Positions 15,524 through 27,409 of a stretch of 64,000 nucleotides of DNA are shown here, piece after piece. A program made the position numbers and the translations under genes. The stretch is from Eonycteris spelaea (lineage: Eukaryota > Chordata > Mammalia > Chiroptera > Pteropodidae): positions 4,960,001-5,024,000 of the forward strand of contig PUFA01000081.1 in assembly GCA_003508835.1 (NCBI GenBank). The letters are read 5' to 3'. The notes beneath the pieces are model-generated. The model was not told the DNA's origin. It did not search any database and worked only from the letters and a program-made list of their open reading frames with translations. Numbering within the stretch: position 1 is the stretch's first letter; every line of letters begins with the position of its first letter.

Positions 15524-15623
15524 CCTACACACCCTCTACCATTGTAATGCCTCTTTATTTGTCTCTATATACATGCCCCTACACACCCCCTACTATCATA
15601 GTGCCTCTTTACTTGTCTCTATC
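15524..15623 (+). repeat. Two-copy tandem duplication, 54-bp period
   Basis: CCTACACACCCTCTACCATT at 15524 recurs as CCTACACACCCCCTACTATC at 15578. Each copy is followed by a TGCCTCTTTA(T/C)TTGTCTCTA block. The 129-codon open frame at 15318-15707 spans it, but I see no protein features. Confidence 0.8.
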
Positions 15624-15769
15624 AGGAAATTTATCTGTTATGAACCATTGTACCCTCAGCATCTAGATTCTGACCTGGATGTGGCAAGTGCTCAAACAGA
15701 TTTTTAGGTGGTTGGATGTGTGGATGGATGGAGAGGAATCATAGACCACAAAAAGGGCTTGGCATGAAA

Positions 15770-15920
15770 CATGGCTGAGAAGTACGCCAGACCTGGATCA
15801 TGAAGGGTCTTGTAAACTGCACTATGACATTAATACTTTATTCTGAAAATCTGAACAGCATCTGGAATATAAGTGGGATATGATCAAAGGAGGTTAGTAT
15901 GCTCACTCAGGTGACTCTGT
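15770..15920 (+). repeat. Fragment of an abundant old mammalian interspersed repeat
   Basis: GGATCATGAAGGGTCTTGTA, then TTTATTCTGAAAATCTGAAC and a GTGGGATATGATCAAAGGAG block match, in order, part of the repeat at 26154-27400. I do not assign a family name. Confidence 0.6.
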
Positions 15921-16920
15921 GGAGTGAAGTACAATAGTTAGGTGAAAATCAAAGCAAAACAGCACGATACAGTGTCTCTATTCTGGTCTTCTCTTCCTAA
16001 GCTATAGACACCACATAGACATAAATCCCCATACTCTATAAATTACTAGCCCCAGTTTCAAGATATTTCAGGAAATTAGTAAACACCTCAAAAGTTTAAT
16101 AAATTATTTTAACAAAATACTTTTTCCATGGTTGTATAGGGATACACAAAGTTATTCAATCAGATACGAAACCACATCCTGAATCTGCCAAAAAAAAAAA
16201 AAAATGTGGTCGTAAACATTGAAATTGGAGAGAAGCGTTGTTGTCAATAAAAGTTATTACTGTGATGTGATGAAGTAGCAACACTTCATTCAAAACTCTA
16301 CACTGCTAAAATAATGAGGATTTTCATTTGGCTGTTTAGAAATGCTGTGACTTCTATCTAGTCATTGTCTTCTGTATTGCTACAAAGTATAGCCAAGATT
16401 TATTGACTAATATAGAAGATGGAACATCAAGATTGTGGCTATATACTTACAGTGTCATACTCCTAAGGAAGCAAAAAAATGAATGCATTTTATGGCACCA
16501 AGGTTTCTGAACAAAGCTATAAAATATCTCAAATAAAACTATCAATGGAGCATATTCTATGTGGGCAAGTAAGTTTTCCTCTCCTGTTTATTTGTTTCTC
16601 TTTTGGCAGATATTATATATTGGAGTCTACTGGGGTGGAACATCATCTAAATGCTTATAATACTGTGTTATATAATGCTGTACATTCAAATGTAAATAGG
16701 AAAAACCAATCAATAATCAACATTTTTTTTCTTTAGATCCATATATTGAATGTGTTCAGCAAACATCTGAAATTTTGGCTGGTCTCTTCTGTATCTGCAT
16801 GAATCATTAACAATAAATTTCCTGAGGCTAAAGTGCTAGCATGTACATTGCTTCTGTGAGAGTAGTGTTTATCTTCTTTTATCTTCTACCTGTATTTATT
16901 CTTCATTTATTTAAAAAAGA
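15920..16920. other. AT-rich intron, nothing identified
   Basis: Contains a 15-base poly(A) near 16190-16204 and scattered AT-rich text. The 85-codon frame at 16479-16736 shows no domain or codon pattern. Confidence 0.5.
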
Positions 16921-17230
16921 GGGGGGCGGCTCTGTGTTTGCAAGCCAAGAGTATCGTTTTTCTCCTTTCAATTTGACGATACTCGGAACTGTGCCCGTAA
17001 AGGTCGGCTGTGGCCAAGCTGGCTTCCTAGCACTCAAGGGAGATCTCAGAATCTCTCCAGGACTTGGCAGCACTCCTCCCGCTCCAGAGCCAAACCACTT
17101 CTGTGATTTTTAATTTCTCCACATTGTCCAATGAGCCCAGGAATCGCTGACATATTCCGTCCTTCTGTTGCCCCATTAATTAGGACTCTCAGTCATCCTC
17201 TCTAGCCCTCAACAAGTCCACAGAGCGAAA
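16920..17230. promoter_or_regulatory. CpG-retaining island-like patch (possible regulatory element)
   Basis: This stretch has clearly more G+C and about eight CpG sites, in an intron where CpG is otherwise rare. It also has a 7-bp inverted repeat, GTATCGT (16951-16957) and ACGATAC (16976-16982). CpG retention suggests low germline methylation or selection. No open frame looks like an exon. A regulatory role is inference only. Confidence 0.3.
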
Positions 17231-17862
17231 AATGCCTAAGTAGCCTTCAACTCTTTGTCTTTCAAAGAGTGTGACTTCTCTGAATGTAGGCTATCCTAGA
17301 TATCCTCTAATTATAGCCAGTGAAGATCATGGACCAATATATTTGCATCTGTGTCATAATCACTTACGTTAGGATGCTAGTTTATGAAGGGTGAATTCTG
17401 ACTATTGGTGATGATTTTAAAATGGGGCTGTAGAACAGCTTCAATCCTGAATTAAATCTGCCATATGTGTAGGAAAAGACAAAAAGTGCTCTAGACCTAG
17501 CATGCAAGGGTTGGTTATTTCATGCTTTCTTACTCAAGATTGAAATGAATGCTATAATTTTCTTGAACCAGCTAGATTAAAGCTAATGAAGACCTGAGCC
17601 AAAATATTTCTGGCTCCAATTTAGATATATCCTACTTTAGCCTTCTTTGGTCATCTAGAATGTTCTACACATGTCACAAGGTTTTGTTAGGTGAATAGGA
17701 AAAAACACCAAGAAAGAAACTATTGCCTTAAACAATACTATTTTTAAGCAATGCATATACCTTTTAGACCTATAACCATGTTTAATAAGAGATGTTAGAA
17801 GATTACATATTCAATGTCACGATATTCCCTGAATATTTCATAAATGTTTAAAAGTTCTACCA

Positions 17863-18095
17863 CAGAGGTCCCTAACCCTCAGGCTGTGGACTAGTACCCT
17901 AGTACCCATCTGTAGGCTGCTAGGAACCGGGCTACACAGCAGGAGGTGAGTGTCAGGCAAGTGTGTGAAGATTCATCTGTATTTGCAGCCACTCCCTAGG
18001 GTTAGCATCACCGCTTTAGCTCCACTTCAAATCATCAGTCATTAGATTCTTATAGGAGCACAGGTCCCTGGTTCCAAAAAGTTTGGGGATCGCTG
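17863..18095 (+). mobile_element. Non-autonomous hAT DNA transposon
   Basis: Starts CAGAGGTCCCTAACCCTC and ends GTTTGGGGATCGCTG, imperfect terminal inverted repeats of a common mammalian hAT family. Internal landmarks fit: GGAACCGGGCTACACAGCAG, the ATTAGATTCTTATAGGAGC block and a GTCCCTGGTTCCAAAAAG end. Flanking 8-mers TTCTACCA and CTCTAGTA agree at five positions, consistent with a decayed 8-bp target duplication. Confidence 0.8.
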
Positions 18096-18109
18096 CTCTA
18101 GTAGGGTAT

Positions 18110-21100
18110 TAGCACTGACTTAAACAGTTATGGTGGGTGACAATCTAAACCAAGCCCCTGGTCTCATAAAGTTGCTATCTTAATGGAGGTGGCAGGTGAA
18201 AAAAATGTTATAAATAAGAAATATTAGGATAATCACTCTAAAGCACATTTCTTTAAAGACCAACTTGTAAATAATGGAGATGCATAGGAACAAGAAGAGA
18301 GACCAGACAACCAAGATTTCATGCAAGTCAAAATAAAGATCGAGATAGTATAGATGTAGGTAACTAGCTCTAGCTGGTTCTAGATTCCTGGCACATATTT
18401 ATACCAGATCCTTTTGCTGCCTAAAATCCATCAAGGTTTCCCATTTCTCTGTTTCTTATTGATCTGAGAGTAATGGTGTTCTTCAAAATAGATCATTAAT
18501 CTTTGTAAAATAGTTCCTGTTTTTTCCCAGAGATAGTCTACCCTCCTAAACCAATTCACTGCTCCCTCAGTCCAAATTGTGCCACACATCCTCTTTACAG
18601 CAAACACCAATCGTACTCGTCATGTTCATATGCAGTGGTCACAATTATAATCTGAATCTGGAGAGCAGTGCCTACAGCTTGTGGGTCCCCTGTGATTTTC
18701 TATCTTTATTTTTACACCCTTGGCATTTACTAGAGGACCTAGTATATGGCAAGTTTTAAAAGAACTAAATTTATCTTTTCTGTCTATTATTCTGTAAGAC
18801 TTGAGTATGCAAGACTGCATACTTATATGAATTTGAAGTTTTCTCAAGATAGGGAAATATCTTTGGCTGTTCTAAGTTATTTAATAAAAAGATGCATTTA
18901 ACCCTTCAATTCCAGATCTCACCAAAAATTTCAAATGTGGGTTTGTACACTTGTTCTTTTCTACTCTTTTAAGTACCTTTTGCCATCTTTGTTCATCTTA
19001 CCTTTTTTTTTTCAACTTTGAAGAGACTTCCTGTACAGGACTGGTACAATGGCTCAATTTGGCAATTTGTTGAAATGTTACAAACATACAAGGAAAGCTT
19101 CAGCTCTGAATCCCCAGAAAGGAGAAAGTGCAGATAAGGCCACCTCTGTTTGTCTTAGACATTCCAGTGGGAACTTCCTTTCCACACTGTACTCCTTGTA
19201 CTAATAGAATGGACTGAGGATGGGAAGGCAAACAGATCAAAAGAGTGAGAATATCTGTGTGAAGAATAACACCATATTATTTTTAATTTTGTGATATTTT
19301 AAACTTGAGATTATTGGCCTTGACCAAGTAGTAAGAAATGTAAACAGAGAAATTTGTAACCCAAAAGGAGATCTGAGGACAATTAATTTGAAGTTGCTTT
19401 ATATGTCTTCAGTCCCAGATTTTGAGCCATGCTGTCTCTTGTCTGACAGGATCAATGTTGTTTTAACTGATTTCACTTAACTGGCCAACAATCATTTTCT
19501 AACCAGCAAGCATGTAAAACAACAAGAAAATATTCAATCTCTTTGCAAGATATACTGTTGGATGCCTCAATACACTAAACACTCACAGCTAATAGTCTGG
19601 TCTCTAATTGTCCCATCAGTTGAATTTTTGGCTACCAAGAACTAGCTATTTTTTATGCTAATCAATTTATTCCAGCAATATATAGGTATTACCGTAATTA
19701 CTTAATGTAATTACATTTTATGTAAACCAATGAAGTGAGTGTAGAGAAAAATAGAGAGAGAGAGATGCTAGTTCAAAGAAAATGAACTTGTATTCTTTGG
19801 AAAGATTTGGTAAAAGTTTGTCACTATTAGTTTCAGGCAAGACAATACTAAATTTGGAGAGAAATCATGAACATTATAAAAATACTAAACTTAGATTACT
19901 GTATAACTAACTACTTTTAAGTTTTAATTTCACTTTAAAGACCACAAAAGTGAACTCTATGAAGTTTAAGATTATGACAGTGGGCCAATCAGGTGATGTA
20001 TAGTCACAAAAAATACCTTGAATCTCACATCAGAAGATTGATGAGTGACTGTGTGTGTATGTGTGTGTGTTTTGTATTAAAACATTTAGTATAGTTACAC
20101 ATTTTTAATTGCTAAAATAGAAATTTTCAATTAACTAATTTTGGATCCCAATTATATTTGATTATAAAGTTTTCAACATACTTTCATTTGGGCTTTCCTT
20201 TTCTAGGATTTATTTTGCTCAACGTTAGATGAAAGTTTTCAACTATATTACCCTAAGGTCCCTTCTAGGAGGAACATTCTGAGAGTGATTATTATTTCTA
20301 CCTAGCATCCGTTTACTCTTCTCATTACAGACCCTACATTTCTACCTTGAGAACTCCACATTCTGCTGTCAGCCCATGTGGTTCAATGAACTGATTCAAA
20401 CTCTTAGTTCTGGGAGCAGGCATAGAGCTCACATCACACTCCTGACAACAGTAATGATTGTTTTGGAGCTAGCACAAGCCCCGAGCCAGACCATAGTTAC
20501 ATTCTCCAATCCCCAAAGGTTTACTACAGTTTCCAAGAAAGAGGTGTCTGATTCACCCCACCTCCCAAAGTTACTAGGTTGGAAGGGTTTAAACTTCAAT
20601 CTAGAGCCCACCTTCATAAAGAAAACATCAAAAACCTGCATGCTGGAGAGGAAGGCACCAAATCCAAAGGCATCATTGACATTTCTGAGCTCTCCCATGC
20701 CTTAAGTCTGGATCTGGACTTCTCATCTTTATAAACTCACAGGCTCCTATTATTTGTATAAAATCCTTCAAAAGAGGTTCTTGTAACTTACAACTCAAAT
20801 AACTTTCAAAAAATGAATATTAGGACAGCCTTCTTCTAAGCATTTTGTTCCACCTTTTACTTTTCTGAGTTACATTCTTTCCAAGTGCTATTTACCTCAC
20901 AAAGATGTTTTTCTCTTCCTTTTTTCTCCCTTCTTTATCCCTCTTCCATGAAATCTATACGTTCTCCAAGCCCCACCATAAGTCTCATCTAGTCTGTGAT
21001 GTGTTACGTCTCTCATCACTTCATCCTTGTTCCTAATCTCACTCTCTCGGGCACACAGAGTCTATTTTACTTATGAAAAATTTTCATATAGAATCACTTA

Positions 21101-21500
21101 TTTTATATCAGGGGAATACTAACTAGAATCTAAGTTATGAATTTAGACATACCTCAGAAATGCAAATGAACTGTCAGATCACCCTCCAGGAAGCTGACTG
21201 TTGTTTGAGAATTGAGCAGACTCTTGAGAGAGAACTCCTTCTGAAGGAGGAATGATGAAACAGGCTGACCCAGTAAGCGAGTCTTAGTTGTAGGAAGGAA
21301 GAGACAAAGTTTCTTCTCCCAGGCCAATGCCCATTGAATTTATACATGAATTCTACAGGGAACAGGCAGACTGTTCATAAAAAGGGATTTCAGTCAGAGC
21401 AGACTAAGCTACACTGTGATGACATGTAAACTCGCAGTGGACGAATTGTGAAGTCTGCTGTGGCTCCAGGAGACGTTGCAGGGTGGCTGGCCTCCATATA
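18110..21500. other. Intron, nothing clearly identified
   Basis: No exon or tRNA was seen. A stretch at 18380-18600 has LINE-2-like text (ATCCATCAAGGTTTCCCAT), but too weak to call. Overlapping frames at 20376-20705 on both strands look like chance frames. Confidence 0.45.
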
Positions 21501-21509
21501 TTTGTTCAG

Positions 21510-23330
21510 CCTTCTAGGCTGTTTCTACCTTATGCCACTTTTTACAGGTTCCAGAATGTCATATCATTGGAATCGTACAGTATGTAGATTGGCTTTTTTT
21601 TAACTTAATAACATGTATTTGAGTTTCCTACATGTCTGGATATACCACAGTTTACATATTTATTCAACTACCAAAGAGCATCTTAGATGCTTCCAACTTT
21701 TGGTGGTTACAAATAAAGCTGCTATAAATGTCAGTATACACGGTTTTGTGTGGACATAAGTTTTCAACTTTGGGTGAATTCCATGGAACATAATTGTTGT
21801 ATTCTGCAGTAAGGCTGTGTTTAATTTTATAACAAACTGCCAAACTGTCTTCCTAAGTGGTTGTACCTCTTTACTTTCTTCCAATGAATGAAAATTTTGG
21901 TGGTTCTACGCATACCAAAATTTGGTGTTGTCAATGTTCCAGATTTTGGTCATTCTAATAGTAGTATCTCCTTGTGGTTTTTATTTGAATTTTCCTGTTG
22001 ACATATGTTATGAACCATCTTTTCATCCATATATCTTATTTGGCAAGGTGGCTAAGGTATTTGGCCCATTTTTTAAAATAAGCTTGAGATTTATGAGTTC
22101 TTGTGTATTTTAGATGACATTCTTTTATCAGATGTGTATTTTGCAAATATTTTCTCTCTGAATCTTCTAATTCTCTTGAAGTTTTTTTTATTTTAATAAA
22201 GTCCATCTTATGTATTATTTATTTGTGAATTATATCTTTGGTGTTGTATCTAAAAAGGCATCATTGTACCCAAGGCCATCTAGATTTTCTCCTGTTATTA
22301 TTTTTTAGAAGTTTTACAATTTGTGGTTTACATTTAGGTCTATAATCTATTTTGAGTTAATTTTTGTAAGGGGTGTAAGGTCTCATCTACATTCATTTTT
22401 TTGTATGTGCATCCAGTTATTCCAGCATCATTTGTTGAAGGGACTATCTTTGCTCCATTTTATGACCTTTGATCCTGTCAAAGATCAACTGACTTTATTT
22501 ATGGGGGTCTATTTCTGGGCTCTCAATTCTGTTCCATTGATCTATTTGTCTATTATTTCTCAGAAATCATATTGTATTGATTATTTTAGCTTTAAGGTAA
22601 GTCTTAAAGTCAGGTGGCATCAGTCCTCTGACTTTCTTTTTCTCTTTTAGTGTTTGGCTATTCTGGGTCTTTTCCCTCTTCATATAAACCTTGGAATCAG
22701 TTTGTTAATATCTATAAAATAACTTGCTGGTATTTTTATTGGGATTGTATTGCACCTATAGATCAAGTTGGAGAGAACTGACATCTTGGCAATATTGTCT
22801 TCCTACATGAACATTGGCTGTCTTTCCGTTTGTTTAGCTCTTTGATTTTATTAGTTAGTTAGCATTTTATAGTTTCCTTTATATAGATCTTGTACATATT
22901 TTGTTAGTTCATACCTAGGCATTTCATATTTTGGGTGCTAATACAAGTGTTGCTGTGTTTTTAATTTCAAATCCACATGTTCATATTTTTATTATATAGA
23001 AAACAAATTTACTTTTGCATGTTAACTTTGCATATTGCAATCTTGTTATAATAGCTTATTAGTTCAAAGAGATTTTGTGGCTTTTTTTTTTTTTTTGGTT
23101 GGGTCTTTTGGATTTTCTACATAGATGATTATATCATCTGTGAACAGGGACAATTTTATGTCTTCCTCCACAATTTATATAACTTTTTTTTTACTTGTTT
23201 TGTCTTACTGCATTAGTAGGGACTTCCACTTTGATGTTCAAAAGAGTAGTGAGAGGAGAAACCTTGTCTTACCTGATCTTAGTAGGGAAAGCTTTGAGTT
23301 TCTCACTCTTAAATATGCTGTATATGTAAT
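21510..23330 (-). mobile_element. Old LINE-1, about 1.8 kb, antisense
   Basis: The + strand carries antisense L1 landmarks in order: AAATAAAGCTGCTATAAATG, 'GTGTGGACATAAGTTTTCA', TTCTGTTCCATTGATCTAT, GGATTGTATTGCACCTATAG and a TCATCTGTGAACAGGGACAA block. The 3' end is on the left, near 21.5 kb, and the right end, about 23.3 kb, falls inside ORF2. All frames are broken. Confidence 0.87.
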
Positions 23331-23339
23331 GCTGTGTTT

Positions 23340-23735
23340 TTTAAAAAGCAAAAAACAAATGTAGGCTAAGTCATATTGCCATAAAATAAAAATTCAGATA
23401 GCTTCAAGAAAGATTTTTACTTTCACCCTATATACATATATTTATCACCATGAGAAATATTATTTTTGTTAAAATTTTACTGTAAAAAGAAGCCATTTCA
23501 ATAGCCTTTTTTATAAGGTTTATAAATTACATGAAAATATCCATTAAAGAATTATCTTTGAAGGAAAAATGTAAGTACTAGGAATGCTCTTAAAATTGTG
23601 AAATCAGTACAGCTTGTGTTTTATTGATCGGCAAAAAATTGTGTGTGAGAGAGAGATTGAAAATTTTAAACAAATACCCTACTATGTTGGAATTAGAAAT
23701 GATAGATAATAGATAGATAGATAATAGATAGATAG

Positions 23736-23769
<34 letters not shown>

Positions 23770-24190
23770 TAGATAAACTTATTTTAATTTTTTATTAATT
23801 AAAAAAGCAGAATGCTAAAGTGTCTTAATATAAGACACTCAGCAATATGACACTGATAATATCACTTGGGGATCCCACTGAATTAAGACATCCTATAGTG
23901 TTATAGATTTTTTCCTTAACATAAATCATGACTTATATGTAATTTTTGCCCAGCTGAGATTTGGTTGTGTGTGCAATGTATGCTCAGAGTTATAGGCTAT
24001 TCATCTAACTATGTCACCAGCAACTTTCCTCCCTGAGTCATCACATTCAGAAACTTTCACGTCATAAATATACCTCTCTCTGTCCTTTACCCTCTTCAAA
24101 ATTGTTTTCTGTGCTGTCACATCATTCTAAATATTCTTTATATCACAGAACTATAATTATAGGGCTGTTAAATGTGGGAGAAAATCATTA
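23340..24190. other. Intron, nothing identified except a microsatellite
   Basis: AT-rich, with the GATA tract listed separately. No exon was recognised. Confidence 0.5.
23701..23776. repeat. (GATA)n microsatellite
   Basis: About 75 bp of GATA/TAGA units with a few ATA and GTA interruptions. Confidence 0.95.
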
Positions 24191-24194
24191 ATTG

Positions 24195-24366
24195 TCAGTC
24201 AGCTAATAAATGTTGGCCGTCTACTATCTCCCAGGCTCTGGTAACTAAAAAGCAAAAGTCCTTATACTCATGGAGCATTTTCTCTAGCAGAGGGAACCAG
24301 ATAACAATCAATAGGCACAATAATTAAGTAAATAATATAAAATGTTAACATGTGCGTAATTATATA
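24195..24366 (+). repeat. Left part of an old interspersed repeat, split by an L1 insertion
   Basis: CCCAGGCTCTGGTAACTAAA, CTTATACTCATGGAGCATTT and ACAATCAATAGGCACAATAA follow the left part of a common mammalian repeat. Its continuation begins at 26154 after the inserted L1. The shared AATTATATA at 24358-24366 and 26154-26162 marks the break. Confidence 0.65.
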
Positions 24367-24882
24367 CATTCTATCTCTTCACTAATATTCTAATTTCTTT
24401 TTTATGTAAGTTCATTGGTTTCCTTTAGTTCTTTGTCCATGATTTCCTCTTTAGCTCTTTGAGCATATTTAAGACTGATGATTTAGAGGTTATTCTATCT
24501 ATAAGTCCAATGTCTAGGCTTCCTAAGAGATGGTTTCTGTCATGTTTTTTTTTTCCTTTGAATGAACTATCCTTTTTTAATTTTTTTTGTATGCTTTGTA
24601 ATTTGTTGTTGTCGAATGCTGGAAATTTAAAATTATAATGTGGTAACTCTGGAAATTAAATTCTCCTCCCTTCCTAGGGTTTAATGTTCTTGATTGTTGA
24701 AGGTTGTGGTTGAAGACCATAGTTGTCAGTTTACTCTGTGACTTCCTCAAACTTGAAAAGACTGTTTTCTTTGTTATGTGTGGTCACTGAAGTGACTGCT
24801 CCATTAGCTTCTATTCAGCTAGTGTTTGACAGAAATTTCCTTAAACACCAGGAGCTAAAACAAAAAATAAAAATACCTTTCA
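24367..24882 (-). mobile_element. Antisense L1-type element, part 1
   Basis: TTTGTATGCTTTGTAATTTG, then ATTATAATGTGGTAACTCTG and a TGTGTGGTCACTGAAGTGAC block are the antisense arrangement of an old L1-clade element. It continues after the MLT1 insertion, at about 25312-26153. Confidence 0.65.
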
Positions 24883-25311
24883 TGATAAGTTGGTTTGTTA
24901 GGGCTTCCATAATGAAGTACTACAAATTTGGTGGCTAAACAACAGAAATTTTTGTTTCACAGTTCTGGAGGCTAGAATCCAAGATCAAGATGTTGCCAAG
25001 GTTGATCCTTCTGAAGGATATGAGAAAAAAAAAAAATCTCTTCCATGCCTTTTGTGTACTTTCTTATGATTTTCTGGGAATCTCTTTTGTTCCTCACCAT
25101 GCCTTCATCTTCACATGATGTGTGTTCTCCCTGTCTGGCTCTGTGTTCTAGTTTCTCTGTCTGTAAGGATACTAGTAATCTTGGATTATGGTCCACTCTA
25201 AACCTCATCTAAACTAATTATATCTATAATGGTTCTGTTTCCAAATAAGGTCACATTTGAGGAATTGGGGGACATATAAGTTATAACGGGAACCCAATTC
25301 AATACCGAACT
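24883..25311 (-). mobile_element. MLT1 LTR (ERVL-MaLR), antisense
   Basis: GTTTGTTAGGGCTTCCATAA, GGCTAAACAACAGAAATTT, CACAGTTCTGGAGGCTAGAA and, near the right end, 'TTTCCAAATAAGGTCACATT' are the reverse complement of an MLT1 solitary LTR. Such LTRs are remnants of an ancient, inactive endogenous retroelement. No internal coding sequence is present here. Confidence 0.85.
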
Positions 25312-25935
25312 CTCCATCTTTGTAGATCGGCTCTGCTTTAGGATACTCCTTCAATCTTAACCAGGCTGTTTAAACTTCTTTCTTACCCTTCATTTTTTGT
25401 TCATGCAGGGCTAAAGAAGAGAGTTTAACATCTCTTTAGGTCTTTTCTGAACACCTATCCTGCCCTAGATATAGGTGTGGCTTTCTAAATTCTCCAGTAT
25501 ACAAGGTACTTTTGAATATCCTACTTTCCTAAAGAAACTCTCTTTTCAGATTTTCTTCCCAGGCTTTAAACTGTTTATTATGTTTTAAATCATAACCTTT
25601 CACTCCAAGTTTCTATGGGTTTTTCATTCACTTTATAATGCTTATGAGCAATGTTTACCTCTTTCTACCTGAAATGCGTTTGAGTTAGGTAAAACAGAGA
25701 CAAGTATGATGTTATAATCCTTCAGGTAGCCCCTAGAAAAGTTAAAAATAGAGAAACAGTACTTTTCTAATAAGATCTACTCTGCTCTCTCCCCACAACC
25801 AAATATCGGTCTCACCCTAGGAATGCAGGCTGAGGTATTTAGGTCTTCAAGACTGCCATTGAGACAGGCAGTGGGTGGGAAAAAGGCAAATAAAAATGCC
25901 ACAAACTTTCTCTATTATTTTAAAGTTTCCTATCT

Positions 25936-25999
<64 letters not shown>

Positions 26000-26153
26000 A
26001 TTCAGCATTCACTTGATTGCTGTAAATCTTTAATTGTTTTCCAGAGTTCTGACGAAGCTAGTTTTTACAAATTCTATTTGTTTTTGATATTTCTGTGGAG
26101 GGACAGGAGTTTGGAGGTACCTATTCTGCCATTTTGGTGACATCACACCTGGC
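25312..26153 (-). mobile_element. Antisense L1-type element, part 2 (5' end)
   Basis: Ends with TTCTGACGAAGCTAGTTTTT, then TTTCTGTGGAGGGACAGGAG and CTATTCTGCCATTTTGGTGA, the antisense 5' end pattern of an old L1-type element. Its edge at 26153 abuts the second copy of the target duplication. Confidence 0.65.
25932..25997. repeat. (CT)n microsatellite
   Basis: About 65 bp of CT dinucleotides with one CC interruption, inside the antisense L1-type element. Confidence 0.95.
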
Positions 26154-27400
26154 AATTATATAAAATAAGAAAAAGTAAAGCAGGATAAGAGCAATAATCA
26201 GTGATAGGGGTGGGTTGTTGTTGCAGTTTTAAATAGGGTGGTCAGGATAGACTTTATTGAGAAGGTAGCATTTGACAAATGATTCAAGTGAAGTGACTAT
26301 CCAAGCTTATATCTGGGGGAAGAGTATACTGAGCATAGAAAACAGTTTAAGGATCCTAGATTAGGAGCATGGCTGTATAGGTGAGGAGCAAGACATCTGA
26401 TGAGGCTAGAAGAGAGTGAGAAAGGAGATGAAGTCAAGAGATAATTGGAGGATCAGATCACATAGGACCCTGAAAGCCTTGCCATTTATTTTAAAGACTG
26501 CCATTTATTATGAGTAAGGTAGAAGACTTTTGCAGGGTTTGAATACAGGAATAATATGATCTGTCCAACATATTAACAGGATAATACTAGCTGTTAGGTT
26601 GAATATAAATATAGGGGAACAAGGATAAAGTATAAGAGACTGATAATGATGCTATTACAATAAACCAAGAGAGATGGTGGTAGAGTGAACCAAGGTGGTA
26701 GCAGTGAAGGTGATAAAGTGTTGGCATTCAAAATATAACTTGAAAGTAAAGCCAACAGGATTTTGGACAGAACAAAAAAAGATAAGTCAGTAATGATTGC
26801 AAAGTTTTTTATTTGAACAACTAGAGATGTGGAATTGTCACCACTGGGGTAGAGGAAAGCTATCAGTAGAGCAGGTTTTACAGGAACAAGCAAGCAATAG
26901 TGTCAATTTTGGATGTACTAAATAGGAGATAGTTAAAATTAAACATCCAAATGGCAATATGAAATTGGCAATGAGGTATATAAATCTTGAATTTAAGAGA
27001 GGCTTCTGGAAACAAAATTCAATTCCAAAGAGTCATTGAATATAGATGTGTTTAAAGAACTGATATAGAGAATAATAGGTGACCAAGGAGTGATTGCTAG
27101 AACATTCTGACATTAAGAAGCTAGGAAGAGAAAAAACCAGATTGCCCAATGAGGCAGGCTAAATAACATGAGTATGGTTTCTTGGAAACCAGGTCAAGAA
27201 AATGTTCCAGAGTGGGAGATTTTATAGCTTCATCAAAATACTAGTGCTTAAGTAGAAATTCTGAAAACTGAACATTTGATTTGGTAATGCAGAGTTCACT
27301 GGTGATTTTTAACAAATTGTTACATTTGAGTGGTGTTTGTGAAAACCTGGTTGAAATAGATTTAAGAGAATATTGGGAGAATGTGTCTATAGTTAATAAA
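26154..27400 (+). repeat. Right part of the split old interspersed repeat
   Basis: In order: TAGGGTGGTCAGGATAGACT, ATCTGGGGGAAGAGTATACT, GATCACATAGGACCCTGAAA, the ACCAAGGTGGTAGCAGTGAA block and CCAACAGGATTTTGGACAGA. The same order is seen in a common mammalian interspersed repeat, fragments of which also lie at 15.8 and 39.5 kb. I do not name the family. The open frames at 26594-26893 and 27241-27528 (- strand) are shadows in this repeat. Confidence 0.65.
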
Positions 27401-27409
27401 TCATCTCTG

